Below, piece by piece: positions 52,144-61,621 of a stretch of DNA of 64,000 bases (position 1 is its first letter; each line of letters starts with the position of its first letter). The position numbers and the translations under genes are program-made. Below the pieces are notes generated by a model. The model was given only the letters and a program-made list of their open reading frames with translations, ran no database searches and was not told the DNA's origin. The DNA comes from Ruegeria_B marisflavi (GTDB lineage Bacteria; Pseudomonadota; Alphaproteobacteria; Rhodobacterales; Rhodobacteraceae): assembly GCF_025673445.1 (NCBI RefSeq), contig NZ_JAOVQN010000008.1, forward strand, positions 104,144-168,143, read 5' to 3'.

Positions 52144-52553
52144 GTTACGGCATGGCGGCGGCGTTGCAGGCGGCGGTGTATCAGCACCTGCTGGCCGATC
52201 CCGGAGTGGCGGCTCTGGTGGGGACGGATATCTACGATGCCCTGCCGGCAGGGACGGTGCCGCCGACCTATGTGCTGCTGGGCCCGGAGGAGGCGCGCGA
52301 CGCCTCGGACCGCGAGAGCGGCGGGGCCGAGCACCGGTTCACTGTCTCGGTGATGTCCGAGGCCGCCGGTTTCGCCGGGACCAAGGCTGTGGCGGCGGCG
52401 GTGAGCGATGCGCTGGAGAATGCGGCGCTGGCGTTGGCGCGCGGGCGGCTGGTGGGGCTGTGGTTCGAGCGGGCCTCGGCCCGGCGGACCGGAACGGGGG
52501 GCGCGGTTCGGCAGATCGACCTGCGGTTTCGCGCCCGCGTCGAAGACAATTGA
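52140..52553 (+). CDS. GTA g8, tail terminator (DUF3168)
   Basis: 137-residue DUF3168 protein: YGMAAALQAAVYQHLLADPG, VGTDIYDALPAGTVPPTYVL and the C-terminal RRTGTGGAVRQIDLRFRARV. In phages this ring ends tail-tube polymerization and joins tail to head. It overlaps g7 by four bases; 24 bases separate it from the tail-tube gene. Confidence 0.9.
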   Translation: MSYGMAAALQAAVYQHLLADPGVAALVGTDIYDALPAGTVPPTYVLLGPEEARDASDRESGGAEHRFTVSVMSEAAGFAGTKAVAAAVSDALENAALALARGRLVGLWFERASARRTGTGGAVRQIDLRFRARVEDN

Positions 52554-52577
52554 TCAACCTGAACGTGGAGTAACATC

Positions 52578-52991
52578 ATGGGTGCCCAGAACGGCAAGGA
52601 CCTGCTGGTCAAAGTGGATATGAACGGCACGGGCCAGTTCGAAACCATCGCGGGGCTGCGTGCGACCCGCGTGAGCTTTAACGCTGAGAGCGTGGATGTC
52701 ACCAGCCTGGAGAGCCAGGGTGGCTGGCGCGAGCAGCTGTCGGGCGCGGGGGTCAAGTCGGCCTCGATCTCGGGCTCGGGCGTGTTCAAGGATGCTGGCA
52801 CCGACGAGCGGGCGCGGCAGCTGTTCTTTGACGGCGAGACGCCCGATTTCCAGGTGATCATCCCCGATTTCGGCATTGTCAAAGGTCCGTTCCAGGTGAC
52901 CGGCATCGACTATGCGGGCAGCCACAATGGCGAGGCGACCTATGAGGTGAGCCTGGCCAGCGCCGGTGCCCTGAGCTTTACCGCGATCTGA
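52578..52991 (+). CDS. GTA g9, major tail (tube) protein
   Basis: 137-residue TP901-1-family major tail protein: GAQNGKDLLVKVDMNGTGQF, AESVDVTSLESQGGWREQLS and FQVTGIDYAGSHNGEATYEV. It polymerizes into the tail tube. AACGTGGAGTAACATC precedes the start and gives a good ribosome-binding site for a highly expressed structural protein. Confidence 0.92.
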   Translation: MGAQNGKDLLVKVDMNGTGQFETIAGLRATRVSFNAESVDVTSLESQGGWREQLSGAGVKSASISGSGVFKDAGTDERARQLFFDGETPDFQVIIPDFGIVKGPFQVTGIDYAGSHNGEATYEVSLASAGALSFTAI

Positions 52992-52993
52992 TC

Positions 52994-53314
52994 ATGGCCA
53001 ATCCGTGGACGGGAGAGGTGGCCCTGGTCATCGACGGGCAGCGGCGGGTGCTGAAGCTGACGCTGGGTGCGTTGGCCGAGCTGGAGGCCGAGCTGGAGAG
53101 CGGCTCGCTGGTGGAACTGGTGCAGCGGTTCGAGGGCGGGGCGTTTTCCAGCCGCGACGTGCTGGCGCTGGTGGTCGCGGGGTTGCGCGGTGGCGGGGCC
53201 GAGGTGACGCGGGCGAGCCTGCTGCGCGCCGAGATCGCGGGCGGCCCGATGGCGGCGGCGCGGGCGGCGGCAGAGCTGCTGGCGCGTGCCTTCATGTTGC
53301 CGGGCGAGTCATGA
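52994..53314 (+). CDS. GTA g10, tail assembly chaperone
   Basis: 106-residue protein of the GTA gene-10 family: GEVALVIDGQRRVLKLTLGA, LAELEAELESGSLVELVQRF and a helical C-terminus. In RcGTA it lies between tail tube and tape measure, the usual place of tail assembly chaperones. It overlaps the next small gene by four bases (ATGA). Confidence 0.88.
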   Translation: MANPWTGEVALVIDGQRRVLKLTLGALAELEAELESGSLVELVQRFEGGAFSSRDVLALVVAGLRGGGAEVTRASLLRAEIAGGPMAAARAAAELLARAFMLPGES

Positions 53315-53520
53315 GCGGGTTCGACTGGCCCGCGCTGATGCGGGCTGGGATGCTGGGGCTGCGGCTGACGCCCGAGGCGTTCTGGCGGCTGACCCCGGCC
53401 GAGTTGCGGCTGATGCTGGGGCAGGGTGCGGGCGCCGCGCCGATGAACCGGGCCGGGCTGGACGCCTTACTGGCGGCCTGGCCGGACAAGAGTGAAGGAG
53501 AGGATCATGGCGGAGACTGA
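53311..53520 (+). CDS. GTA g10.1, second tail assembly chaperone
   Basis: 69-residue product, MSGFDWPALMRAGMLGLRLT, with EAFWRLTPAELRLMLGQGAG: the phage tail assembly chaperone (TAC) pattern of Rhodobacterales GTAs. In many phages this pair is made by a programmed frameshift; here it is a separate ATG-started gene, overlapping g10 by four bases and g11 by 14. Confidence 0.85.
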   Translation: MSGFDWPALMRAGMLGLRLTPEAFWRLTPAELRLMLGQGAGAAPMNRAGLDALLAAWPDKSEGEDHGGD

Positions 53521-54169
53521 CGGGTTTTCCGAATTGCAGGCCACCGGCGAGAGCCTGGGGGATACGCTGGGCGATGCCGCCGTGATGGCGGCGGGGTTCG
53601 ATGCCGAGCTGCGCCGGGTGCGGACATCGCTGGGCCAGACCGGACAGGATGTGCAGACGCTGGAGCGGGGGCTGTCCAAGGGGCTCAGGCGGGCGTTCGA
53701 CGGTGTGGTGCTGGACGGTATGAAGCTGTCGGACGCGCTGGACACCATCGCGCGGTCGATGATCCAGACCACCTATTCCGCGGCGATCAAACCGGTGACC
53801 GATCATTTCGGCGGGCTGATCGCGGATGGGGTCGGGTCGCTGGTTCAGGGGCTGTTGCCCTTTGCCCAGGGTGGCTCGTTCAGCCAGGGGCGGGTGATGC
53901 CCTTTGCCAGCGGTGGCGTGGTCAGCGGGCCGGTGGCCTTTCCCATGCGCGGCGGTATGGGATTGATGGGCGAGGCGGGGCCGGAGGCGATCATGCCGCT
54001 GGCGCGCGGCGCCGATGGCAAGCTGGGCGTGCGCAACAGTGGCGGCGGCCGGGCGGTGAACGTGGTGATGAATATCACCACCCCCGATGTGCAGGGGTTT
54101 CGCCGCAGCCAGGGCCAGATCGCGGCCCAGATGGGCCGAGCCCTGGGGCGTGGCAACCGCAATCGCTGA
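53507..54169 (+). CDS. GTA g11, tail tape measure protein
   Basis: 220-residue, unusually short tape-measure protein, in keeping with the short GTA tail. Helical N-terminal part (AAVMAAGFDAELRRVRTSLG, QTGQDVQTLERGLSKGLRRA) and a Gly-rich C-terminal part with FAQGGSFSQGRVMPFASGG and MGEAGPEAIMPLARGADG, typical of tape-measure C-termini. GAAGGAGAGG lies just upstream. Confidence 0.9.
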   Translation: MAETDGFSELQATGESLGDTLGDAAVMAAGFDAELRRVRTSLGQTGQDVQTLERGLSKGLRRAFDGVVLDGMKLSDALDTIARSMIQTTYSAAIKPVTDHFGGLIADGVGSLVQGLLPFAQGGSFSQGRVMPFASGGVVSGPVAFPMRGGMGLMGEAGPEAIMPLARGADGKLGVRNSGGGRAVNVVMNITTPDVQGFRRSQGQIAAQMGRALGRGNRNR

Positions 54170-54184
54170 GGAAGGGAGCGCAGG

Positions 54185-54817
54185 ATGAATTTCCACGAGG
54201 TCAGATTTCCCGCCAACCTGAGCTTTGGCTCGGTCGGCGGGCCAGAGCGGCGAACCGATATCGTGACGCTGGTCAACGGGTATGAGGAGCGCAACACGCC
54301 CTGGGCGCATTCGCGCCGCCGCTATGACGCGGGCGTGGGCATGCGATCCCTGGACGATGTCGAGACGCTGATTGCGTTTTTCGAGGCGCGGCAGGGGCAG
54401 ATGTACGGGTTCCGCTGGAAGGACTGGTCCGATTACAAGTCGAGCCTGGCCTCGGTGGAGGTCAAGTTCGACGATCAGGTGATCGCCAGCGGTGACGGGG
54501 TCGAGTCCCGGTTTCCGCTGATCAAGACCTATCGCTCGGGACAGTTCAGCTATGCGCGACCGATTGCCAAGCCGGTGCTGGGCAGCGTGCGGGTGGGCAT
54601 CGACCAGGACGAGATGAAGGAGGGCGTCGATTACACGGTCGACCCGGCCACCGGGCTGGTGAGTTTCGTGACGCCGCCGACCGAAGGGTCGGTGATCCGC
54701 GCCGGGTTCGAGTTTGATGTGCCGGTGCGGTTCGACACCGACCGGATCCAGACCAGTGTCGCCAGCTTCCGGGCGGGCGACGTGCCCAATGTGCCTGTGG
54801 TCGAGGTGCGGGTCTGA
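54185..54817 (+). CDS. GTA g12, distal tail protein (DUF2460)
   Basis: 210-residue DUF2460 protein: FHEVRFPANLSFGSVGGPER, RTDIVTLVNGYEERNTPWAH, DVETLIAFFEARQGQMYGFR and the C-terminal FRAGDVPNVPVVEVRV. It forms the distal tail ring to which the baseplate hub attaches. The last base of its stop is the first base of g13 (TGATG). Confidence 0.92.
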   Translation: MNFHEVRFPANLSFGSVGGPERRTDIVTLVNGYEERNTPWAHSRRRYDAGVGMRSLDDVETLIAFFEARQGQMYGFRWKDWSDYKSSLASVEVKFDDQVIASGDGVESRFPLIKTYRSGQFSYARPIAKPVLGSVRVGIDQDEMKEGVDYTVDPATGLVSFVTPPTEGSVIRAGFEFDVPVRFDTDRIQTSVASFRAGDVPNVPVVEVRV

Positions 54818-55704
54818 TGGGCGGGGTAAGCGAGGCCTTGCAGGCCCATCTGGCGCGCGGGGTGACCACTCTGTGCCGGTGCTGGGCCATTCGGCGCAAG
54901 GATGGCGAGACATTCGGGTTTACCGATCATGATCGTGCGCTGAGTTTCGAGGGCGTCAGTTTCAAGGCCGACAGCGGGCTGTCGGCGGCGGCACTGGAGC
55001 AGAGTACCGGCCTGTCGGTGGATAATTCCGAGGCGCTGGGCGCGCTCAGCGATGCGGCGGTGTGCGAGGAGGATATCGAGGCGGGCCGGTTCGACGGTGC
55101 CGAGGTACTGTCCTGGCTGGTGAACTGGGCGGAGCCCGAGCAGCGCTGGTTGCAGTTTCGCGGCTCGATCGGCGAGCTGCGCCGGGGCGGCGGGGCGTTC
55201 CATGCCGAGTTGCGCGGGTTGACGGATGTGCTGAACCAACCTCTGGGGCGGGTCTATCAGAAGCCCTGTACCGCAGTGCTGGGCGATGTCCGGTGTCGGT
55301 TCGATCTGGCCACGCCGGGTTACACCACCGATCTGGTGGTGGGCGAGATGGAAGGGGCGCGCCTGTTTTGCTGGCCCTCGCTCGACGGGTTCGAGCCGGG
55401 CTGGTTTCAGCGGGGGCGGGTCGACGTTCTGGACGGGTCGGCAAAGGGTCTGTGGGCGCTGATCAAGAGCGACCGGTTCGTCGACGGGCGGCGCGAGATC
55501 GAGCTGTGGGAGCCGATGCGGGGCGGCATCCGGGCGGGCGACGCGGTGCGCTTGGGCGCAGGCTGTGACAAGAGGATGGAGACCTGTCGGCTGAAGTTCA
55601 ACAATCTGTTGAATTTCCAAGGATTCCCCGATCTCCCGCGCGAGGATTGGGTGATCGCGACGCCGAAACGGACCAGCGCCAATACTGGCGGGAGCCTGCG
55701 ATGA
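54817..55704 (+). CDS. GTA g13, baseplate hub protein (DUF2163)
   Basis: 295-residue protein with an N-terminal DUF2163 domain (TTLCRCWAIRRKDGETFGFT, DHDRALSFEGVSFKADSGLS) and a C-terminal cysteine-bearing segment (LGAGCDKRMETCRLKFNNLL, NFQGFPDLP) resembling the phage BR0599 family; the several Cys may form an iron-sulfur or disulfide site, as described for the RcGTA hub. It overlaps g14 by four bases. Confidence 0.9.
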   Translation: MGGVSEALQAHLARGVTTLCRCWAIRRKDGETFGFTDHDRALSFEGVSFKADSGLSAAALEQSTGLSVDNSEALGALSDAAVCEEDIEAGRFDGAEVLSWLVNWAEPEQRWLQFRGSIGELRRGGGAFHAELRGLTDVLNQPLGRVYQKPCTAVLGDVRCRFDLATPGYTTDLVVGEMEGARLFCWPSLDGFEPGWFQRGRVDVLDGSAKGLWALIKSDRFVDGRREIELWEPMRGGIRAGDAVRLGAGCDKRMETCRLKFNNLLNFQGFPDLPREDWVIATPKRTSANTGGSLR

Positions 55705-56147
55705 GTACTCATGGGGGCAGGATCGTGGGCGTGGCCCGGCACTGGTTGGGCACGCCTTACCGTCATCAATGTTCGGTCCGAGGCGCGGGCAGCGATTGCC
55801 TGGGCCTGATCCGGGGCGTCTGGCGCGAGCTGAACGGGGGAGAGCCCGAGGCGGTGCCGGCCTACTCCATGGACTGGTCCGAGCCGCAGGGCGAAGAGCG
55901 CCTGTGGGCGGCGGCGCGGCGGCATCTGCGCGAGGTTGCGGGAGCTGACATGGCGCTGGGTGAGGTGCTGTTGTTCCGGATGCGGGCGGGCAGCGTAGCG
56001 AAGCATTTGGGCATCGTCTCGGCGACGGGGACCTGTCCCCGGTTCATCCACGCCTATAGCGGGCATGGTGTGGTGGAAAGCCCGCTCAGCGCGCCATGGA
56101 TGCGGCGCGTGGTGGCCCGGTTCGAATTTCCCTTGGAGGTGTGCTGA
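55701..56147 (+). CDS. GTA g14, NlpC/P60 peptidase
   Basis: 148-residue peptidoglycan cysteine peptidase carried on the tail to open the recipient cell wall. Catalytic Cys in RGAGSDCLGLIRGVWRELNG and His in SVAKHLGIVSATG; the N-terminal ARHWLGTPYRHQ is typical. It starts within the g13 stop and its own stop shares a base with the g15 start. Confidence 0.92.
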   Translation: MSTHGGRIVGVARHWLGTPYRHQCSVRGAGSDCLGLIRGVWRELNGGEPEAVPAYSMDWSEPQGEERLWAAARRHLREVAGADMALGEVLLFRMRAGSVAKHLGIVSATGTCPRFIHAYSGHGVVESPLSAPWMRRVVARFEFPLEVC

Positions 56148-59100
56148 TGGCGACGATACTTCTTTCGGCTGCGGGCGCGGCCATCGGCGGCTCGATTGGC
56201 GGGACCGTCGCGGGCCTGTCCTCGGTTGTTCTGGGGCGGGCCGTGGGGGCCACGCTGGGGCGGGTGATCGACCAGCGTCTGCTGGGATCCGGGGCATCGG
56301 CGGTGGAGACCGGCAAGGTGGACCGCTTCCGCTTGACCAATTCAGGCGAGGGCAACCCGGTTGCCCAGGTTCATGGCCGGATGCGGGTGGGCGGTCAGGT
56401 GATCTGGGCTTCGGATTTTGTCGAGACCACCTCGGTCAGCGGTGGCGGCAAGGGGGGGCGTTCGCAGCCCAAGACGACGACCTACAGTTACTCGGTCTCG
56501 CTGGCGGTGGCGCTGTGCGAGGGCGAGATCGCGGGCGTGCGGCGGATCTGGGCGGATGGCGAGGAGATCGCGCCCGCCGAGCTGGACATGCGCGTCTATC
56601 GCGGCACCGAGGACCAGCTGCCCGATCCGCTGCTGGAGGTGATCGAGGGGGCGGATATGGTGCCCGCCTATCGCGGCACCGCCTATGTGGTGTTCGAAAA
56701 CCTGGCGCTGGACCGGTTCGGCAACCGGGTACCGCAGTTTTCCTTTGAGGTGGTGCGCGGGGAACAGCCGGGTAGCGCCGATCACGACCAGAGCCTGGCG
56801 CAACTGGTGCGGGGGGTCGCGCTTATCCCCGGGACTGGCGAGTATTCGCTGGCCACGACCCAGGTGAATTACTCCAACGGGCCGGGCAGCTATTGGGCGG
56901 CCAACACGAATTCGCCCTCGGGACAGACCGACTTTGTCACTTCGATGGAGGCCTTGTGGGACGAGTTGCCGGGAACCGGGGCAACGTCGCTGGTGGTGTC
57001 GTGGTTTGGGGACGATCTTCGCTGCGGTTCCTGCGAGATTAAGCCCAAGGTCGAGCGTAAGGAGATCGACGGGGCCAATATGCCCTGGCGGGTATCTGGC
57101 ATGACACGCGCAACTGCGGAGGAGATCGCGCGGGAGGCGGACAGGCCGATTTATGGCGGCACACCGGCGGATGCGGCGGTAGTCGAAGCGATCCGGCACA
57201 TGAATGACAGCGGTCAACGGGTGATGTTTTACCCGTTCATCCTGATGGATCAGCTGGAGAGCAATGCCTTACCCGACCCCTGGATCGGGGGTGAGGGGCA
57301 GGCGCACCTGCCGTGGCGCGGGCGGATCACGTTGAGCGTGGCGCCGGGTCAGCCCGGCTCGCCGGACCAGAGTGCCGGGGCCGATGCGGAGGTGGCGGCG
57401 TTTTTCGGCGTGGCGAGTGCTGCCGATTTCACCGTTGGCGAAGGGGTTGTTACCTATACCGGCTCGGAGGGGGACTGGGGAATGCGGCGGTTCATTCTGC
57501 ATTATGCCGCGCTCTGTGCGGCGGCGGGCGGGGTTGCGTCCTTTTGTATCGGGTCCGAGATGCGCGGGCTGACACAGATCCGCGGTGCGGCTGGTTTTCC
57601 GGCGGTTACAGCGCTGCGGGCGCTGGCGGCCGAGGTACGGTCCATTTTGGGGACAGAGACCAAGATTGGCTATGCAGCCGACTGGAGCGAGTATTTCGGA
57701 TATCAGCCGCAGGACGGCAGCGGCGACCGGTATTTCCACCTGGACCCGTTGTGGGCGGATGCCAATATCGACTTTGTCGGGATCGACAATTACATGCCTT
57801 TGTCCGACTGGCGCGATGCGCCGGGTCATGCCGACGCGTCGGCTGGGGCTGCGGCGATCTACGAGCAGAGTTATCTGCGCAGCAATGTCGAAGGCGGGGA
57901 AGGGTACCATTGGTACTATCACTCGCCCGAGGCGGAAGCGGCGCAGATCCGCACGCCTATCACCGACCAGGCGCATGGCGAGCCCTGGGTCTGGCGTTAC
58001 AAGGATATTCGCAACTGGTGGTTGAACAGTCATCACGAGCGGATCGGCGGTGTCCGGCAGGCGGTGCCCACCGATTGGGTGCCGCAGTCGAAACCAGTCT
58101 GGTTCACCGAACTGGGCTGCGCGGCGGTGGACAAGGGGACCAATCAACCCAACAAGTTCGTCGATCCAAAATCCTCGGAATCGAGCCTGCCGAAGCATTC
58201 GAACGGCGCGCGCGATGATCTGATCCAGATCCAGTATCTGAGGGCAGTTCTGGGGTATTGGGGCGATCCGGCGGCCAATCCGGTGTCCGAGGAATATGGC
58301 GGCCCGATGATCGATCTGGACAATGCCTATGTCTGGGCCTGGGATGCGCGACCGTTTCCGGCCTTTCCGAACAATCGTGACCTGTGGTCCGACGGGACGA
58401 ACTATGCCCGGGGTCATTGGCTGAACGGGCGCAGCGGCAACCGGACGCTGGCAGCAGTGGTACGCGAGATCTGTGGTCGAGCAGGGCTGGCCGAGATCGA
58501 CGTCAGCCGGTTGTGGGGGATCGTGCGCGGCTATGTGGTGGATCAGGTGAGTGACGCGCGGGCGGCGCTGCAACCGCTGATGCTGCGTTACGGGTTCGAT
58601 GCCATCGAGCGGGACGGGACCCTGGTGTTCCGTCTGCGCGACGGGCTGGAGCCGGTGGTATTGGACCCCGAACTGCTGGCCGTACATGACGAGATCGAGG
58701 GGGACCGCGCCTATCGGCGCGATGCCGAGGTCGAGATGAGCGGCCGGGTGCGGCTCCGGTTCGTGCAGGCGGATGCCAACCACGATGTGGTCTCGGAAGA
58801 GGCGGTGCTGCCCGATGCGGCGACGCATGCGGTCTCGTCGAGCGAGATGCCGCTGGCGATGACCCGGGCCGAGGGGCGGCAGACGGTGGAACGCTGGCTG
58901 GCAGAGGCGCGGGTGGCGCGGGAGGTGGTTCGTTTCGCTTTGCCGCCATCGCGCATGGCGCTGGGCGCGGGAGATATCGTGAGCCTGCCCGCCGCCGATG
59001 GTGAAACCGGCAGTCTGTTCCGGCTGGATCGGATCGAACAGGCCGAGTTGCAGCTGGTCGAGGCGGTTCGGATCGAGCCGAATGTGTATCTGCCGTCGGA

Positions 59101-60073
59101 TATGGCCGAAGACCGGCCTGTATCGCAGGAGTTTGTGCCACCGGTGCCGGTCCTGCCGGTGTTTCTGGACCTGCCGCTGTTGAGCGGGGACGAGGTGCCG
59201 CACGCGCCCCATATCGCGGTGACGGCGCAACCCTGGCCGGGCACCGTGGCGCTCTATTCCTCGGATTCCGACGAAGGCTATGAACTGGACGAGATCCTGG
59301 CCGCGCGCGCAGTGATCGGGATGACGGAATCGCCGATGCAACGGGCGGCTGTTGGGTTATGGGACCGGGGAGCGGCGGTGCAGGTAAAGCTGGTCGCCGG
59401 AGCCCTGGAAACGCGCCCGCTTGAGGCGATCCTGAGTGGCAAGAATCTGGCGGCGATCGGCGACGGGTCCTCGGGTAATTGGGAGCTGTTCCAGTTCCGC
59501 GATGTCGAACTGATCGCGCCGGATACCTATCTGCTGCGGAACCGGCTGCGGGGGCAGGCGGGGACCGATGGGGTGATGCCCGATGTCTGGCCTGCGGGTT
59601 CCATGTTCGTGCTGATCGACCCTCGGGTAGTGCAGGTCGGGTTGAGCAGTTCGCAACGCCGGGTCGCGCGCCATTACCGGATCGGACCGGCGAGGCGGGG
59701 ATATGACGATCCGTCTTACACGCATCTGGTCGAAGCCTTTGACGGGATCGGTCTGCGGCCTTACGCCCCGGCGCATCTGCGGGTGAGTGAGACGGGAGGC
59801 AATCTGACGGCGCGCTGGATCCGCCGCACGCGGATCGACGGCGACGATTGGACGATGCCAGAGGTCCCGTTGGGCGAGGAAAGCGAATCCTACCTCGTGC
59901 GTGTCAGCAAGGACGGCACCGTTTTACGGGATCAAACGATCACCCTGCCGGAGTGGACCTATCCCGCAGCGCAGCAGGGTGCCGATGGCGCGGTGCGGCC
60001 CTTTGACGTTTCGGTGGCGCAGATCTCGGCGCGGTTCGGGCCCGGCGCTTTTCGGACCATCACGGTGACGTAA
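56147..60073 (+). CDS. GTA g15, host-specificity/megatron tail protein
   Basis: 1308-residue central tail-tip protein, the largest GTA product. The N-terminal segment is Gly/Ala-rich and hydrophobic (LLSAAGAAIGGSIGGTVAGL). A GTA TIM-barrel-like glycoside-hydrolase domain follows at about residues 430-730 (LHYAALCAAAGGVASFCIGS, IDFVGIDNYMPLSDWRDAPG, KPVWFTELGCAAVDKGTNQP), then a phage-tail_3 type region. In RcGTA it forms the tail needle and recognises the cell surface. GGAGGTGTG precedes the ATG at 56147. No interruption was seen. Confidence 0.94.
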   Translation: MATILLSAAGAAIGGSIGGTVAGLSSVVLGRAVGATLGRVIDQRLLGSGASAVETGKVDRFRLTNSGEGNPVAQVHGRMRVGGQVIWASDFVETTSVSGGGKGGRSQPKTTTYSYSVSLAVALCEGEIAGVRRIWADGEEIAPAELDMRVYRGTEDQLPDPLLEVIEGADMVPAYRGTAYVVFENLALDRFGNRVPQFSFEVVRGEQPGSADHDQSLAQLVRGVALIPGTGEYSLATTQVNYSNGPGSYWAANTNSPSGQTDFVTSMEALWDELPGTGATSLVVSWFGDDLRCGSCEIKPKVERKEIDGANMPWRVSGMTRATAEEIAREADRPIYGGTPADAAVVEAIRHMNDSGQRVMFYPFILMDQLESNALPDPWIGGEGQAHLPWRGRITLSVAPGQPGSPDQSAGADAEVAAFFGVASAADFTVGEGVVTYTGSEGDWGMRRFILHYAALCAAAGGVASFCIGSEMRGLTQIRGAAGFPAVTALRALAAEVRSILGTETKIGYAADWSEYFGYQPQDGSGDRYFHLDPLWADANIDFVGIDNYMPLSDWRDAPGHADASAGAAAIYEQSYLRSNVEGGEGYHWYYHSPEAEAAQIRTPITDQAHGEPWVWRYKDIRNWWLNSHHERIGGVRQAVPTDWVPQSKPVWFTELGCAAVDKGTNQPNKFVDPKSSESSLPKHSNGARDDLIQIQYLRAVLGYWGDPAANPVSEEYGGPMIDLDNAYVWAWDARPFPAFPNNRDLWSDGTNYARGHWLNGRSGNRTLAAVVREICGRAGLAEIDVSRLWGIVRGYVVDQVSDARAALQPLMLRYGFDAIERDGTLVFRLRDGLEPVVLDPELLAVHDEIEGDRAYRRDAEVEMSGRVRLRFVQADANHDVVSEEAVLPDAATHAVSSSEMPLAMTRAEGRQTVERWLAEARVAREVVRFALPPSRMALGAGDIVSLPAADGETGSLFRLDRIEQAELQLVEAVRIEPNVYLPSDMAEDRPVSQEFVPPVPVLPVFLDLPLLSGDEVPHAPHIAVTAQPWPGTVALYSSDSDEGYELDEILAARAVIGMTESPMQRAAVGLWDRGAAVQVKLVAGALETRPLEAILSGKNLAAIGDGSSGNWELFQFRDVELIAPDTYLLRNRLRGQAGTDGVMPDVWPAGSMFVLIDPRVVQVGLSSSQRRVARHYRIGPARRGYDDPSYTHLVEAFDGIGLRPYAPAHLRVSETGGNLTARWIRRTRIDGDDWTMPEVPLGEESESYLVRVSKDGTVLRDQTITLPEWTYPAAQQGADGAVRPFDVSVAQISARFGPGAFRTITVT

Positions 60074-60076
60074 TCC

Positions 60077-60373
60077 ATGCGGCCGGTCCTGCATGGCGAT
60101 GTCTGCGCGGCGGCGCGCGTTCTGCTGAACGCGCCCGCCCTTGGCCGCGAGGTGCTGTGCTGGCGCATGATCGCCGAAGCGGAGGTTGCCGACCGACATG
60201 TTCAGAGAACCGGACGGATGCACCCGCTGTTTGGCAACGGGTCGCTGATGTCGGCCGCGCGTAAACGCCTTCTGGCCGACGAGCCGGGATTTGACGACCC
60301 GGATTACTGCCTGTGTTTTGAAACGGTACTGCGGGTGCTGATTGCCCGGGCGCTTAGCCGCGAGAGCAACTGA
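60077..60373 (+). CDS. Conserved small protein following GTA g15
   Basis: 98-residue protein (MRPVLHGDVCAAARVLLNAP, RTGRMHPLFGNGSLMSAARK, DDPDYCLCFETVLRVLIARA). A similar small gene commonly follows g15 in Rhodobacterales GTA clusters, as I recall; its role is unknown. It starts three bases after g15, so it is clearly co-transcribed. Its last 20 bases overlap the convergent DksA-like gene. Confidence 0.7.
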   Translation: MRPVLHGDVCAAARVLLNAPALGREVLCWRMIAEAEVADRHVQRTGRMHPLFGNGSLMSAARKRLLADEPGFDDPDYCLCFETVLRVLIARALSRESN

Positions 60374-60692
60374 CGCATAATGTGGCCGCAGGGTCGATGC
60401 GCAACCGTCCTTGTGGCAGATCCTCGCCACAGGTGTCGCAATAGCCGTATTCGCCCTCGTCCATCCGCCGCAAGGCCAGGTGCAGGCGGCGTTTTTCGAT
60501 ATCGCGGCGGCTTTGCTGGGCCTTGGCCATCGCTTGGTTCTGCAAAGCGTCCATCCGGCTGAGCCTGCCCACGGTCTGCTGGTCCAGTTCCACCACGGAC
60601 CGGGCGTCTCGGCCTGCATCCGAGCCCTCGTCCAGCTCGGCGATGCGCTGGGCAATGAGCTTGCGAAAGACAGACAGATCCTGGCTATTCAT
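60354..60692 (-). CDS. DksA/TraR C4-type zinc-finger protein
   Basis: 112-residue DksA/TraR family protein: a helical N-terminal part (SQDLSVFRKLIAQRIAELDE, AMAKAQQSRRDIEKRRLHLA) and a C4 zinc finger (YGYCDTCGEDLPQGRLRIDP, then CVSCSRG). Family members bind RNA polymerase through the secondary channel and modulate initiation. The start at 60692 follows AAGGAAC. It lies head to tail with the end of the GTA cluster and is transcribed against it. Confidence 0.88.
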   Translation of the reverse strand: MNSQDLSVFRKLIAQRIAELDEGSDAGRDARSVVELDQQTVGRLSRMDALQNQAMAKAQQSRRDIEKRRLHLALRRMDEGEYGYCDTCGEDLPQGRLRIDPAATLCVSCSRG

Positions 60693-60776
60693 TTTTGTTG
60701 TTCCTTCGATCACGCATTGCGGTTGGCCAAATCCATCCTATCTCGCTAGATTAGGCGCAGCAAAGGATGACAGGCC

Positions 60777-61589
60777 ATGATGGAAACACGCACCAAACTC
60801 GCCCCCGTCGACCCGGTCTGGGACCGGATCACAGCCGAAGCACTGGAGGCCGTGGACAAGGAACCGTTGATGGGCGGGCTGGTCCATGCCTGTATTCTGC
60901 ACCACAGGAACCTGGAAAAGGCGCTGTCCTATCGCATCGCGGCCAAGCTCTGCTCAAACGAGATGTCGATGGTGGTGCTGCGCGAGATCGTCGATGATGC
61001 TTATGACAGCGCGCCCGAACTGATCGAGGCCGCGCGCGCCGACCTGATGGCGGTTTACGAGCGCGACCCGGCTTGCCACCGGTTGTTACAGCCGATCCTG
61101 TATTTCAAAGGGTATCAGGCGATGCAGGCCTATCGCGTGGCGCATTGGTTGTGGACGCGCAAACGCTATGACCTGGCCTATTTCTTTCAGATGCGGGTGT
61201 CCGAAATCTTTGGCGTCGACATTCACCCGGCGGCCCGGATCGGCAAGGGCATCATGATCGACCACGCCCATTCGATTGTGATCGGCGAGACCGCCGTGGT
61301 GGGCGACAATGTCTCGATGCTGCATTCGGTGACGCTGGGTGGGACGGGCAAGGAAGAAGAGGACCGCCACCCCAAGATCGGCGATGGTGTGCTGATCGGG
61401 GCAGGGGCCAAGGTACTGGGCAACATCAAGGTCGGCCATTGCAGCCGCATCGCCGCCGGTTCCGTGGTGCTGAGCGAGGTTCCCCCCTGCAAGACAGTCG
61501 CGGGCATTCCGGCCAAGATCGTGGGCGAGGCGGGTTGCGACCAGCCCTCGGTCAACATGGATCAGCGGTTTCCGAACGGGTCGGACTGA
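60777..61589 (+). CDS. cysE: Serine O-acetyltransferase
   Basis: 270-residue enzyme that acetylates serine for cysteine synthesis. An N-terminal helical domain (KEPLMGGLVHACILHHRNLE) is followed by a left-handed beta-helix of hexapeptide repeats: GVDIHPAARIGKGIMIDHAH, SIVIGETAVVGDNVSMLHSV, TLGGTGKEEEDRHPKIGDGV, with the catalytic Asp-His pair in MIDHAHSIVIG. Start ATG 60777 or 60780. It sits upstream of cysK in a two-gene cysteine unit, separated by a strong hairpin. Confidence 0.96.
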   Translation: MMETRTKLAPVDPVWDRITAEALEAVDKEPLMGGLVHACILHHRNLEKALSYRIAAKLCSNEMSMVVLREIVDDAYDSAPELIEAARADLMAVYERDPACHRLLQPILYFKGYQAMQAYRVAHWLWTRKRYDLAYFFQMRVSEIFGVDIHPAARIGKGIMIDHAHSIVIGETAVVGDNVSMLHSVTLGGTGKEEEDRHPKIGDGVLIGAGAKVLGNIKVGHCSRIAAGSVVLSEVPPCKTVAGIPAKIVGEAGCDQPSVNMDQRFPNGSD

Positions 61590-61621
61590 GGCGCCTGTAC
61601 CGCTGCATTCATTTTCGGTGT

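Noticed and set aside
57269..59341. A 690-codon minus-strand frame within GTA g15, and similar long frames opposite g4-g5 and g11-g12
   Set aside because: All lie antisense to recognised GTA genes and have no domain signatures.
46101..60373. The phage-like cluster as an integrated prophage
   Set aside because: No integrase, replication, repressor or attachment repeats are present. Gene order and families match the Rhodobacter-type gene transfer agent, and the cluster is flanked by core genes.
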